From Rhynchopus sp. YZ270_cl-10 (Eukaryota > Euglenozoa > Diplonemea > Diplonemida > Diplonemidae): a DNA stretch of 64,000 nt. Positions 17,706 to 28,800 of the stretch are shown here, one piece after another. Under the pieces are notes generated by a model. The model saw only the letters and a list, made by a program, of their open reading frames with translations, was not told the origin of the DNA and searched no databases. The translations under genes and the position numbers were made by a program. How positions within the stretch are numbered: the stretch's first letter is position 1; every line of letters begins with the position of its first letter. The DNA is taken from positions 744,001 through 808,000 of the forward strand of contig OZ037891.1 of assembly GCA_964035575.1 (NCBI GenBank), in the 5' to 3' direction.

Positions 17706-18377
17706 ATGAACGTGCTCCGCACCAACGCCCTTGCACGCAGCATGCGTCGCATCTCCATCGCCCCCCTCCCATACGACTACGACGCCCTCCGCCCCGTCCT
17801 CTCCGCCGAGACCCTCCAGTTCCACTACGAAAAGTATGCACAACATTCCCCCCCCTTACATCAAACCCCCTACAGGCACCACACCGGGTACTTCAACAAG
17901 TTGAAGGCCTTCGTTGAGACCGAGCGTCCCGACCTGAGAGACGCGTCGAACGAGGACATCATCAAATCCGAGAAGGGGTTCCCCTTCAACCAGGCGGCGC
18001 AGATCTACAACCACGACTTCTACTGGATGTCCATGGCACCGAACGGTGGTGGTGAGCCCACTGGAGCGCTGGCGGCGAAGCTGGTGGAAGACTTCGGGTC
18101 GGTCGAGGCGTTCAAGGACGCATTCACAAAGGATGTTGGCGCACACTTCGGCAGCGGGTGGGTGTGGCTTGTCCAGGACAAGCTCTCCAAGAAGCTGTCC
18201 ATCCTCTCCACCCACGACGCAGGCTGCCCCATCACAGATGACAACGTGCACCCGATCCTGACATGTGACGCCTGGGAGCACGCCTTCTACATCGACTACC
18301 GCAACGACAAGCCCAAGTACGCAGCAAACTTCTGGAACATCGTCAACTGGGAGTTCGCTGGAAACAACCTTCTGTGA
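17706..18377 (+). CDS. Iron superoxide dismutase with probable mitochondrial presequence
   Basis: Exons 17706-17833 and 17876-18377 give 209 aa. The enzyme converts superoxide to oxygen and hydrogen peroxide. The spliced protein reads QFHYEKHHTGYFNKL, restoring the canonical first metal-ligand region; the other ligands are in QIYNHDFYW and CDAWEHAFYIDYRND. The AAQIYNHDFYW signature and GGEPTG, HFGSGWVWLV and FWNIVNWEF are those of Fe-type enzymes rather than Mn-type. The basic N-terminus (MNVLRTNALARSMRRISIA) resembles a mitochondrial targeting peptide. Reading straight through the 42-nt intron would insert 14 residues into the active site, so the uninterrupted 223-codon frame is misleading. 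Confidence 0.93.
   Translation: MNVLRTNALARSMRRISIAPLPYDYDALRPVLSAETLQFHYEKYAQHSPPLHQTPYRHHTGYFNKLKAFVETERPDLRDASNEDIIKSEKGFPFNQAAQIYNHDFYWMSMAPNGGGEPTGALAAKLVEDFGSVEAFKDAFTKDVGAHFGSGWVWLVQDKLSKKLSILSTHDAGCPITDDNVHPILTCDAWEHAFYIDYRNDKPKYAANFWNIVNWEFAGNNLL
17834..17875 (+). other. Stop-free 42-nt intron in the SOD gene
   Basis: Donor GTATGCAC, acceptor CCCTACAG, phase 2 (AA|G). Its length is a multiple of three and it has no stop codon. Removing it gives the family-standard HYxKHH motif, which strongly supports splicing. Confidence 0.9.
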
Positions 18378-19038
18378 AGATCTGATGATCGTCGGCCTCA
18401 GTTAGGCTTTTTTTTTTTTGTCTTAGCGGGGGTCTGTTTTAAACTTTTTAAAAAATGTACTGCCATAGACGGCGTACGTAAGACATTAACGTATTTTTAG
18501 GGATATGCAAAACACAAGGAAAAGCTTCGTCGATGAAGTAGATAAAGTATCCCTCACCGATTCTTTTTTTTTTATCCTGTCTTCCCCCCAACCCCACTCC
18601 ACATAGGCAGCCCCTCATGTCTGTGCTTTGCATATAGTTCGCATACAAGCAAGTTTCTTCTGAGAAATTCGGGTGTGGGATGCTTCAGTGCAACACGAAA
18701 CAACTTAAAGAGACACAAAAAAAAAATAACTCTTTTGATGATTACTAAGGGTGATTCTTGCGCAGAATATGGCCCTTAATAAGGGTGTGTTGTGTATTGT
18801 GTGGAAAGGGTAAACGAAAGGGCATTGTTTTTTTTTTTACTGTTTTTTTCTTTTCCACTGAGGTAGAAAAAAAAAGACAAAACAAGCACTCTACACTACT
18901 TTATTCCTAAAAAATTCTCCAGAGAGAAGAAAAAAAAGAACACGCCAAACCATCTCCCCCCCTCCTCCCTCCCTCCTTTCCAAACTCTCCCCTCCATCTC
19001 CTCCCTCTCCCTTTCCTCTTGAATCTTCACTCAGAATA
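18378..19038. other. Spacer between SOD and protease genes
   Basis: No gene is recognised. The spacer holds T and A runs and a strong CCCCCTCCTCCCTCC pyrimidine tract at about 18955-19020. That tract ends in TCACTCAG, 4 nt before the next ATG, which looks like a splice acceptor. Confidence 0.4.
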
Positions 19039-20085
19039 ATGAATTTTTTTGCAGTATGCCTTTTTGCGCCATTTGTGGCTGCGAAGACAGCTCCTATATG
19101 GGAGAAGCACGATGAGGGTGTAGCGTATAAGGTGATCAGCCCGCTGCCTAGCAGTTATGTGTCAACGGAGGACCTACCAGCGCAGTTCTCATGGGGGAAT
19201 GTGAATGGGACAAGCTATCTGACGAAGAATTTGAACCAACACATCCCGCAGTATTGCGGGTCGTGCTGGGCGTTCGCCGCGCTTTCGTCGCTTGGTGACA
19301 GAATCAAAATTGCAAGAAAAGCTGCCGGTATTGACATCAATCTTTCCGTTCAACACATCCTCAACTGCGCTGTCCCTGCACAATACCCACAAACCTGCCT
19401 TGGGGGCTCCCCTGCTGTCGCATATGAGTGGATTGCGTCGCAACCCGATGGAATAGTTTTTGACACATGCAATCCGTATCTCGCTTGCTCGCATGATTCT
19501 GTGGAAGGGTTTTGCCCTCATGTGGACACATCCTGTACACCAGAGAATGTTTGTAGGACGTGCTCAACGTTTTCGCAGAGTGGTGGGTTTTGCAGTGCTG
19601 TCGCGAAGTATCCTAATGCAACTGTTGCGGAGTTTGGCAAGGTGACGGGAGAGGATGCGATTATGAAGGAAGTCTTTGCGCGTGGACCTGTTGCATGCGG
19701 GGTGGATGCGGAGCAGATCCTATCATATCATGGAGGAATCGCGAGTGGTGTGTGTAACAACTCCGCACCACATCTCATTTCCGTCATAGGCTGGGGGGAA
19801 ATGCCAACAGGCGAGAAGTATTGGCTCATCCGGAACTCATGGGGGGAGTTCTGGGGGGAGCTTGGGCATTTCAAAGTCTCCAGAGGAACAGGAAATGACC
19901 TTTGCGTAGAAACCGCAGGCTGCAACTGGGCCACCCCGAAGACCTGGACTGAAACAAACTACCCCTGTGATGAGGATGGGGGGAACTGCAAGGTGAAGGA
20001 AGCCGGAAGTGGGGGTGGTGGTGGTGGTGGTGCGCAATACATTGACCCAAGCGTGAAAGGTGTGCCCTTAGGGAAGGAGCTGTGA
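19039..20085 (+). CDS. Papain-family cysteine peptidase, cathepsin X/Z-like
   Basis: The product is 348 aa. A short signal peptide (MNFFAVCLFAPFVAA) is followed by a short propeptide, as in cathepsin X. NQHIPQYCGSCWAF carries the HIP mini-loop that marks cathepsin X/Z and the catalytic Cys (C76). His is in APHLISVIGWG (H245) and Asn in IRNSWGEFWGE (N266). Cathepsin X is a lysosomal carboxypeptidase, and the HIP loop restricts it to removing C-terminal residues. After the catalytic domain comes a C-terminal extension with a Gly run (about 323-330) and a short tail ending in KEL. Neighbours do not suggest a pathway. Lysosomal or secreted location is inferred from the signal peptide. Confidence 0.93.
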   Translation: MNFFAVCLFAPFVAAKTAPIWEKHDEGVAYKVISPLPSSYVSTEDLPAQFSWGNVNGTSYLTKNLNQHIPQYCGSCWAFAALSSLGDRIKIARKAAGIDINLSVQHILNCAVPAQYPQTCLGGSPAVAYEWIASQPDGIVFDTCNPYLACSHDSVEGFCPHVDTSCTPENVCRTCSTFSQSGGFCSAVAKYPNATVAEFGKVTGEDAIMKEVFARGPVACGVDAEQILSYHGGIASGVCNNSAPHLISVIGWGEMPTGEKYWLIRNSWGEFWGELGHFKVSRGTGNDLCVETAGCNWATPKTWTETNYPCDEDGGNCKVKEAGSGGGGGGGAQYIDPSVKGVPLGKEL

Positions 20086-20711
20086 TATGTTATGATGGTA
20101 TCCGGTTGTGTATGTGATGAAGTGTTCTCTGGGGGTTCGATAACCCCGTGGAGAAAGTGTGCTGCGTCAATAAAGGGGGGCCGTAAGAGGGGGTCCGCAA
20201 TTTTTCGTATACTTTATTTTCATAATATAAACAAAGCAAACAAATACACACTCTTTTTTTGAGACAACTGCAAAGGTTGTAGGGGAAGGAAATGAAAACG
20301 TATCTGAGTGTGCCCGGGTTTTTAGTGAGAGCGACGTAAATTACGACACAACGTATCCACAAGAAAAGTTTTTTTTGATGTTGTCCCTACACACTCCACA
20401 AAAAATCCGGTGCGGCTAAAAACTCAGATATCAGTTTTTATTTTCTTTTCACAATGCGCAGGCGCTAATCGTTATCGGTTTTTTCAAGAATCGTGGCGAA
20501 CTGCCAAAAAAAAAATTTATCTATGAAGGGCTTCGCCCCCAATGTGCACAGGCACATTCATCTTCCAAAATTTTCTTTCAACAATTTGTCTTTTTTTTGT
20601 AACGTATACCAAGCCCCCACTACCCCACCCCCTTTTTTCCCACTTTACCCTGAAAGATTTATGTCAAACTAACACACCTCAAACCCAGAACATCACCCTA
20701 CACACTTCAAG
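20086..20711. other. Spacer with one family R repeat
   Basis: A family R copy (GTGCACAGGCACATTCATCTTCCAAAA) lies at about 20538-20575, where GTGC/GCAC can pair. A pyrimidine-rich leader with AG at 20687-20688 precedes the next ATG. No gene is recognised. Confidence 0.45.
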
Positions 20712-21959
20712 ATGCCTTGGGCCAAACCTGAGACGATTCCGTTGAATCTGTACTGGAATGAGAGCCTCCGTGACCACGCCGTGTCCAAGACGTGCCCTGG
20801 GGAGGGCTATGAGGTGGTCGAGGCAAACCCGGTCGCACGAACGTATCTGTCGCCGCTCTGCTGCGGCAATGGCATGGTCCTGCGCGACAGCACCGCGAAG
20901 ATATCGGACCTGCCCCGGGTGCTTGCGGAGAACGTGCTGCTTCCGTCGCCCGATTGGGAGCTGCGGTTCAGGCTGGAGACCGGGGACAACCATACTGAGT
21001 CAGACCGTCTTGTGTTGACCGTCGTGAATGACAACAACAACGAAACCATCCGCGTCAAGCTTGTTGTGCGCGACTCTAAAAAGGGCAAGAAGGAACACCG
21101 CATTCTGGTTGAATTCGACAGTCTCGCAGGCTCGAAGCAGGTTATGACCGGGACGCTGCCTGTCAAGCCTTCCGTTGAACACTGTGCCATCACCTTCATC
21201 TCCAACAAGCTGACAGTGTACTACCACTCCCTGTGCAGCTGCTTCATGCAGATCGAAGGCTTCACAGGGAACCAGGTGAGCATCCTCACCCACACAGAGG
21301 ACGACAGCACCCCGCTCTCCTCAGCCATCCTCAACGACATCACCCTCTTCGAGATCGACCCCATATCGCATTGGGAGTTCGTATTAGACGACAACTTCCC
21401 CGAGGGCATGACCTACCACTGCTGGGGTGCCTTCATCGAGCAGCTCCACCACGCACACTACGGAAACTGCGACAACGGGGACTTCCTGAACATCACCGAC
21501 AAACTGCAGAAAAGTCTGAAAAAGAACAACATCCCCGACTTTAAGGTGAACAATGCGGAGTTTAATACGAAGTATGACCCAAAGAATAGCCGCTGCGAAA
21601 TGAATATGATTTATTTACCAACCACGGATTATTACCCATACACACGGGCATACCGACAGAACGCGCAGGAAGTGGTGGAGCTGTGGCAGATGTGGAACGA
21701 CCAGCTGCGGAAACACATTCTCACGATCGACAGACAACACTGGGAGGCACAGGGCTACCGCACACTACGTTCTGAAGGCTACGCATACAAAAACAACCAA
21801 ACCGATATGCTCCTCACAGGCCTAGAGCTCTACAGCAACAGCACCACACACGACGTCTGCGCAGTCACCACACAAAGCAACGTTGAACGCCTCGAAAATC
21901 TAGGCGGCTACACCCTCCTCAGCACCGAAGCCCCAGAAGCCTACCTCCTAACAGGGTGA
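20712..21959 (+). CDS. Conserved-looking protein of unknown function (415 aa)
   Basis: I do not recognise a family. The ATG at 20712 is taken as start; no signal peptide is evident. Residues about 75-220 alternate short hydrophobic strands (WELRFRL, RLVLTVV, RVKLVV, RILVEF, AITFIS, LTVYY, ITLFEI), suggesting a beta-sandwich such as a lectin-like jelly roll. Residues about 225-415 are mixed, with Cys, Tyr and Asn-rich stretches and many N-x-T/S sequons. Codon use is GC-rich like its neighbours, supporting a real gene. Around 21540-21640 codon use is less biased, which could mark a lineage-specific insertion or an unrecognised intron. Confidence 0.6.
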   Translation: MPWAKPETIPLNLYWNESLRDHAVSKTCPGEGYEVVEANPVARTYLSPLCCGNGMVLRDSTAKISDLPRVLAENVLLPSPDWELRFRLETGDNHTESDRLVLTVVNDNNNETIRVKLVVRDSKKGKKEHRILVEFDSLAGSKQVMTGTLPVKPSVEHCAITFISNKLTVYYHSLCSCFMQIEGFTGNQVSILTHTEDDSTPLSSAILNDITLFEIDPISHWEFVLDDNFPEGMTYHCWGAFIEQLHHAHYGNCDNGDFLNITDKLQKSLKKNNIPDFKVNNAEFNTKYDPKNSRCEMNMIYLPTTDYYPYTRAYRQNAQEVVELWQMWNDQLRKHILTIDRQHWEAQGYRTLRSEGYAYKNNQTDMLLTGLELYSNSTTHDVCAVTTQSNVERLENLGGYTLLSTEAPEAYLLTG

Positions 21960-22872
21960 TTTAGTGAATGCGAAAGGAGGTGCCCAAAGGGAGAGGTCTT
22001 CCCATCTGTAAGTATCCAAGCCTGTTAAGGGTGGTATTACGGTGGAGAAAACCTATGGTGTTTTTAAATGGGAGAAAAAAGCAAAAGAAAAAAAAATAGT
22101 TTTGGATTATGTTGCGGACCGCAAAACGAAACAAACAAAAAAACAGATAAAAAAAAAGGTTTCAAAAAAAAAAAAAAAAAAATTCTGCTTCGCTCTGGGA
22201 TAATGGGTGGTTAGGGACAACATGCTTACAACATTGAGATTTGGTTTGGATTGCAGGAGCAAAATGTAGGAGGAGGAGGGAGGTGGGGGGGGTAACGCTA
22301 TATGGAGGGTTTCGCTGTCCCTTTTTTTTCTTTTTTTTCTTCTTCGCCTCTTCCGATTTTCTCCTCTCGCTTGGTTCATTTTTATACATTTTTGTTTGCT
22401 TCTTCTTTGAGTACCTTTCCGTACCCTCTCGCACGGAAGCAGACCCCAATCCAACCCCTAGCCGGTTCAGCATCACAATTTTTTCTTCTCGCTACAGAAT
22501 TCTTTTGCCATTCACAACAGAAGAACAGATGACGGTTGAGGTGCCCTGCAACATGCCCCCACCCACCCCCCCACCCAACCCCCTTTTTTTCTCTCTCTCC
22601 CCCCCCCCCAACAACAAACGTTACATTACTCCATAACCCTGACAAACGAAAAATTTCCTCCCCCTTTTTTATAGACCTTTATCCTAGAACTACCCCCCTC
22701 AATATAACCACACCAACACAGGGGGACTTTGCGGGTTTGCATACGTTTCATTAATTTCCTCCTCCCCCTTTCTGTTCTTCTTCTTCTTCTTCTTTTTGCG
22801 CCCCTGCACGAAGGGAAGGCTGCTGCTAAGACAGTGGTCTCTCTCCCTTTCTTTCGCTTTTTCTCAAACGAA
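21960..22872. other. Spacer upstream of the first EGF receptor gene
   Basis: A-rich and pyrimidine-rich DNA without a recognised gene. Poly-A at about 22160-22185, repeated TTC/CTT tracts at 22320-22360 and 22775-22800, and a C-rich block at 22555-22615. Possible acceptor AGs lie at 22811-22812 and 22835-22836. A reading frame extends upstream from the ATG at 22873 but has no ATG, only a TTG. Confidence 0.4.
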
Positions 22873-25800
22873 ATGAACGCTTTGCTATGTGACTTTGGGG
22901 TGGTGTTGGTGGTGCTGTCGCAGGTGTGTTTTACTGAAGCAAAAGTGGTGTGTGGGGAGGGTCTGCGCACCGTCGACTGCACCGAGACAGAGTACTGTTC
23001 TGCGTACATCAAGGCTGAGGAGTTCCGCCCCCTATGCGTCGAGTACTGCACCCTTGCAGACTGCAGCGGCAATGCCGATCACGTCGAGTACTTCCCCCCA
23101 AGCGACTGTCGCATCCCCTACATGGTCGAATCCTGGAACTGCCCCAACCCTGTCTCCAAGGCCGACTGTAAGTGTACCTGCAAGCCAGGCCACACCGGCA
23201 CCAAATGTGAGAGCTGTATCCCAGAGTATAAACTAGAAGGCGCATCATGTGTCCCACGCTGCACCCTCGCTTCCAGCTGTAACGGTAAAGGTGTTAGTGT
23301 GTCGTGGGTGTCAGGTGACAAGTGCAAATGCACCTGTGAAAACAAATGGACCGGAGATGCCTGCGAGACGTGCCCGTCCCCATATGGGGAGGCTGCCTGC
23401 AACGAATGTCTGGCTGGCCACATCGGCTTCCCAGACTGCACGCAGTGCACCTCTGACGCACACTGCAATGGACATGCGTCGTCTGTCACGGATGATGGGC
23501 TGAGGAGTACGTGTGCCTGCGAGTGTGCAACGCCATGGACAGGGGCGACGTGTTCTGCGTGTCCGGCGCAGTACAGAGGTGCAAAGTGTGATGCATGTGC
23601 CTCTGGGCATGTGCTGTACCCAACGTGCACAAAGTGTTCTGTTGCTGAGCATTGCAGTGGACACGCGAAGTCCGTTGCGAGCAACGCTGGCAACACGCAA
23701 TGTGTCTGTGCTTGCAGCGACGGGTATGCAGGGGATACGTGCAACAAGTGTGCGGCAGGCTACGTGGGGTACCCTGCGTGCCGTGCGTGCGACGCTGTGC
23801 AGGACTGCTCCGGACATGCCTCAGAAGTGGCAACGAACGCAGAGCAGACGGCCTGCACCTGCGACGTCTGCCTTGCACAATGGACAGGAGACACATGTGG
23901 CACATGCCCACCTCGCTTCGAAACACCCGCATGCTCCACCTGTGTTGCCGGGCACGTCGACTATCCAAACTGCAGAGAATGCACCATCCCGAACGACTGC
24001 TCCGGACACGCATCTGCAGTAACAGACGAGGGCCGTGCGATCTGCAAATGCACGTGTCTCGACCACTGGGAGGGCGACGCCTGCGACGTCTGCCCTCGCA
24101 AGTACGACCAGGTGAGCTGCAAGAAGTGCGCTGCAGGGAGGATCAACTTTCCGGCCTGCGACCTCTGCACAGCACAGGAGCACTGCAACGGGCATGCATC
24201 CTCTGTCACGTCGGATGCCACATCCACGTCCTGTGTCTGCACCTGTGAGACAGAGTACACAGGCAGCAGTTGCGACACGTGTGCTGAAGGTGGCATCGAC
24301 TACCCCTCCTGTGAGCAATGCACTGCAGCAAATGCATGCTCAGGGCACGCAACAGGTGTCGCCGCCAGCGCAGACCAAACCCAGTGTATCTGTGACTGCA
24401 AGGACAAGTGGGAGGGGAACGCGTGCGACACGTGCGCACCGAAGTACGACTCCGTGTCATGTGCAGGGTGTGCCGCAGGCTACATCACATACCCCACGTG
24501 CACACAGTGCACAGATGCAGCGCATTGCAACGGACACTCCTCAAGGGTGAGCGACGATGGAACAAGAAAGTCGTGCACCTGCACATGCAAGACAGGCTAC
24601 ACAGGCGCGACGTGCGATGCGTGTCATGTTGGCTACGTTGGTTATCCGAACTGCAGGCTGTGCACAGTCAGCGCTGATTGTAGTGGAAACGCTGACGCTG
24701 TGACGGACGACGGTACGAGGAGCCAGTGTGTGTGCACCTGCAAGAACAAATGGAGTGACAGCAACTGTGCGACGTGTCCTTCTGTGTACGAGGGGGCGGG
24801 CTGTGACACTTGCGTAGAAGGGAGGGTGTCGTATCCCACGTGCACCGAGTGCGACGTGGCAACTGACTGTAGCGGGCACGCATCTGCTGTGACAGATGAC
24901 GGGAACCGCGCATCATGCAAGTGTTCCTGCAGCAACCAATGGACTGGCCTGAGCTGCGAGACGTGCCCTACACACTACACAGGTGCGCAGTGCGATGGCT
25001 GCGCTACCGGGCGCATCAACTATCCGACATGCCTGCAGTGCACGAGCGCCTCTCACTGCAGCGGACGTGCGGATGCTGTGTCCAACACCCCGACGTCGTG
25101 CGTTTGCGACTGCACCAACAAATGGTCCGGTGATGCATGCGAGACATGCCCTGTCATGTACGATCCAGAGATGAACTGTGCAAACTGTGCTGAAGGCTAC
25201 ATCCAGCCGTATCCCGCGTGTACTAAGTGTGATGTCGATGTGCACTGCAGCTCCCATGCTATCAATGTGACGGATGACGGCAAACGTTCATCGTGCGTGT
25301 GCAACTGCAAGGAGCAGTGGAGTGGTGCGAACTGCGAAACATGCCCGCCTCTGTACACCGGAGCCAACTGTGACGAATGTGCAGCAGGTGCTGTAGGCTA
25401 TCCCGCATGTGGTCCCTGTACACTGGAGGACTCTTGCTCTGGCGATACTCATGCCTCTGCCGTGGTCTCCAACGTAGGGAACACTGAATGTGTGTGCTTG
25501 TGCAAGAACAAGTGGGAGGGCAGCAACTGCGAGATCTGTCCTAGCATCTACTCTGGCTCTGACTGCAACAAGTGCGAAGTGGGACACATCACCTTCCCCT
25601 CCTGCACTGCGTGCAGCATCGCCACGCATTGCTCCGGACACGCGAAGTCTGTTACCGACGACGGGACGAACTCCAAATGTGTGTGCACCTGCATGGACGG
25701 ATACAGTGGGGATACCTGTGACACATGCACCGACGGGTTCGTGGGGTACCCTTGCCGTGCCTGCACTGTTGACGATGACTGCAACAGCCACGCCGATTCC

Positions 25801-28800
25801 GTGGAGGCCGACATCTTTCACACCACGTGCACATGTCATTGCAGCGGGCAGTGGCTTGGGGACACTTGCACCACGTGTCCATCGCACTTTGAAGGGCAGG
25901 CGTGCGATAGGTGCGTCGAGGGAAGAGTGACATACCCGCTGTGCAGAGAGTGCACGACAGACCTCGATTGCAGTGGACACGCAACTGCTGTGGTTGAGGT
26001 GGCGCGCGAGACGTGTGCGTGCACATGTGCAAACCAATGGACAGGTGACAAATGTGAGACGTGCCCCACTAAGTACAGGGGTGCCGACTGCAACATCTGT
26101 GCATTGGGAAGCATCAACTACCCCGAATGTACAGTATGCACTACTGCGATGTGCTCTGACAGAGCACCAACGCCTCTCACGGACACCGATCAGACAGTGT
26201 GTACATGCCAGTGCAACGACATGTGGGATTTGCCCATCTGCGACACGTGCGCACCGAAGTACGACTCCGTGTCATGTGCAGGGTGTGCCGCAGGCTACAT
26301 CACATACCCCACGTGCACACAGTGCACAGATGCAGCGCATTGCAACGGACACTCCTCAAGGGTGAGCGACGATGGAACAAGAAAGTCGTGCACCTGCACA
26401 TGCAAGACAGGCTACACAGGCGCGACGTGCGATGCGTGTCATGTTGGCTACGTTGGTTATCCGAACTGCAGGCTGTGCACAGTCAGCGCTGATTGTAGTG
26501 GAAACGCTGACGCTGTGACGGACGACGGTACGAGGAGCCAGTGTGTGTGCACCTGCAAGAACAAATGGAGTGACAGCAACTGTGCGACGTGTCCTTCTGT
26601 GTACGACAAGGCACTCGACTGCGGTAATTGTGCTGAAGGCCGGGTGGACTTTGCAGGTGTTCCTTCGTGCTCGCTGTGCACCAATGCAGTTCATTGTAAC
26701 GATCACGCAGTTTCTGTGAAAGACGATGGCACCAGATCCACTTGTGAGTGCTCCTGCAGTAACCAATGGACTGGTCTTCAGTGCGAAACGTGCCCTTCGA
26801 AGTACTCCGGGAATGCATGCGACACCTGCGCAGTGGGTCGTATTGATTACCCACGGTGCACCGCGTGTGTGAGTGTAACCCACTGCAGCAACCACGCAGC
26901 CTCTGTGACGAGCGATGCTTCGATGACGACATGCACGTGCACCTGCAGGAACGAGTGGAAGGGGCTGACCTGTGACGAGTGTGATGCCAAGTTTGAAAAC
27001 GACTGTGCTGAATGTGCGGCAGGACATATCAAACCGTTCCCTGCTTGTATCAAGTGTGACATCGCAACACACTGCTCTGGAAACGCCGACACTGTGACCG
27101 ACGATGGTAGCCGCGACAGCTGCAGGTGTGCGTGCAGGAACCAGTGGACTGGCGCCAACTGTCAGACATGCCCCCCACAGTTTGGAGGATCAGACTGCAA
27201 TGAATGTGCGTCTGGTAAGATCGGCTACCCAATATGCTCTGAGTGCACCATCGAGACCTCCTGCTCCAACCATGCCAACAGCGTCGCCACAGATGGTAGT
27301 AAGACATCATGTGTATGCTCCTGCCAGGACCAATGGGGGGGTGATGCGTGCGAGGTGTGCCCAGACCAGTACACGCAGTCAACGTGCAGCTCTTGCGACG
27401 TTGGGCGTGTCAACTATCCAACATGCACTCAGTGCACATCGGAAGCTCACTGCAATGACAACGCTGCCTTTGTGACTGATGCCACGCGGACTACCTGTGT
27501 CTGTACCTGCCATGTGGGCTACGAAGGCCCCACGTGCGGAATGTGCGCGGAAGGATACACAGGCTACCCGTTCTGTTCACCCTGCTCGCTAATTTCTGAT
27601 TGCAGTGGACACGCTACTGCAGTCACATCTGATGCAAGCAGGGAAAAGTGTGTGTGCACTTGTGGCAACAGTTGGGCAGGAGACAACTGTGAAAGCTGCC
27701 CATCCCCTTTCGGTGAGTTCATGTGCGATCAATGCTCTCGCGAATACGAAGGTCTGCCTAGCTGCGGTACATGCAATGCAGGATACGTGAACTTCCCCAC
27801 CTGCACTGCCTGCACATCTACCGAACACTGCAACGGACATGCCACTGGCACGAACGACGATGGCACCCGTACCTCATGCCTTTGTACATGCAAAGCCAAC
27901 TACGTTGGAGCGACGTGCGATGCCTGTGCAGTTGGTCACTATAACTACCCAGACTGCGATCAGTGTACAAATGAGGACCACTGCAATGACCACGCCCTAT
28001 CCGCGACTGACGACGGCACACGGACAGGCTGCACTTGCCACTGCGCAAACCAGTGGACCGGCAACCAGTGCGAAGTGTGTCCAGTAGCGTTCGAAGGCCT
28101 TGAGTGTAACAAATGTGCAGTGTCCCACATCAATTACCCCACATGCACACAGTGCGACATGTCTCTGCACTGCAGCGGGCACGCAGTAGCCGTGACTGAC
28201 GATGGTGTGCGGTCCGAATGTAAGTGCACCTGCAGGAACCAGTGGGTGGGTGAAACATGCGACGTTTGTCCCAGCGTCTTCGCCGGTGCTGACTGCGACG
28301 CCTGCCCCGCACTGCACATCAACTACCCCACCTGTACTGCCTGCAGCAATGCTACTGCGTGCAACAAGCACGCGGACTCCATGCATACCAACGCAGCTGG
28401 CGACGCCTGTGAGTGTGTGTGCCAATCCCCGTGGGATGGTCTTGCATGTGAGATCTGCCCGTCCCACTTGTCAGGCGCGAACTGCGACAAATGTGCGGAT
28501 GGTCGGATTGGCTACCCAACGTGCACAGAGTGCACCTCGAAAGACCACTGCAACGACCACGCAAAGCGTGTGACTGACGACGGAACGCACACAACATGCA
28601 AGTGCACGTGTGCTGCGACGTTTGAAGGGACGACGTGCGACTCCTGTGTGGAAGGCTACGTGGGTTATCCATCGTGTAGAGAATGTGACGTTCTGCAGGA
28701 CTGCAGCGGACATGCTGGTGCGGTGACTGACGATGCAAGAAAAACGTGCACATGCCAGTGCAGGAACAAATGGGAGGGTGCGAAGTGTGAGACATGTCCT

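Noticed and set aside
22729-22872. Upstream extension of the first EGF receptor frame
   Set aside because: It opens with TTG, not ATG, lies in pyrimidine-rich leader DNA, and the ATG at 22873 gives a signal peptide that aligns with the paralogue.
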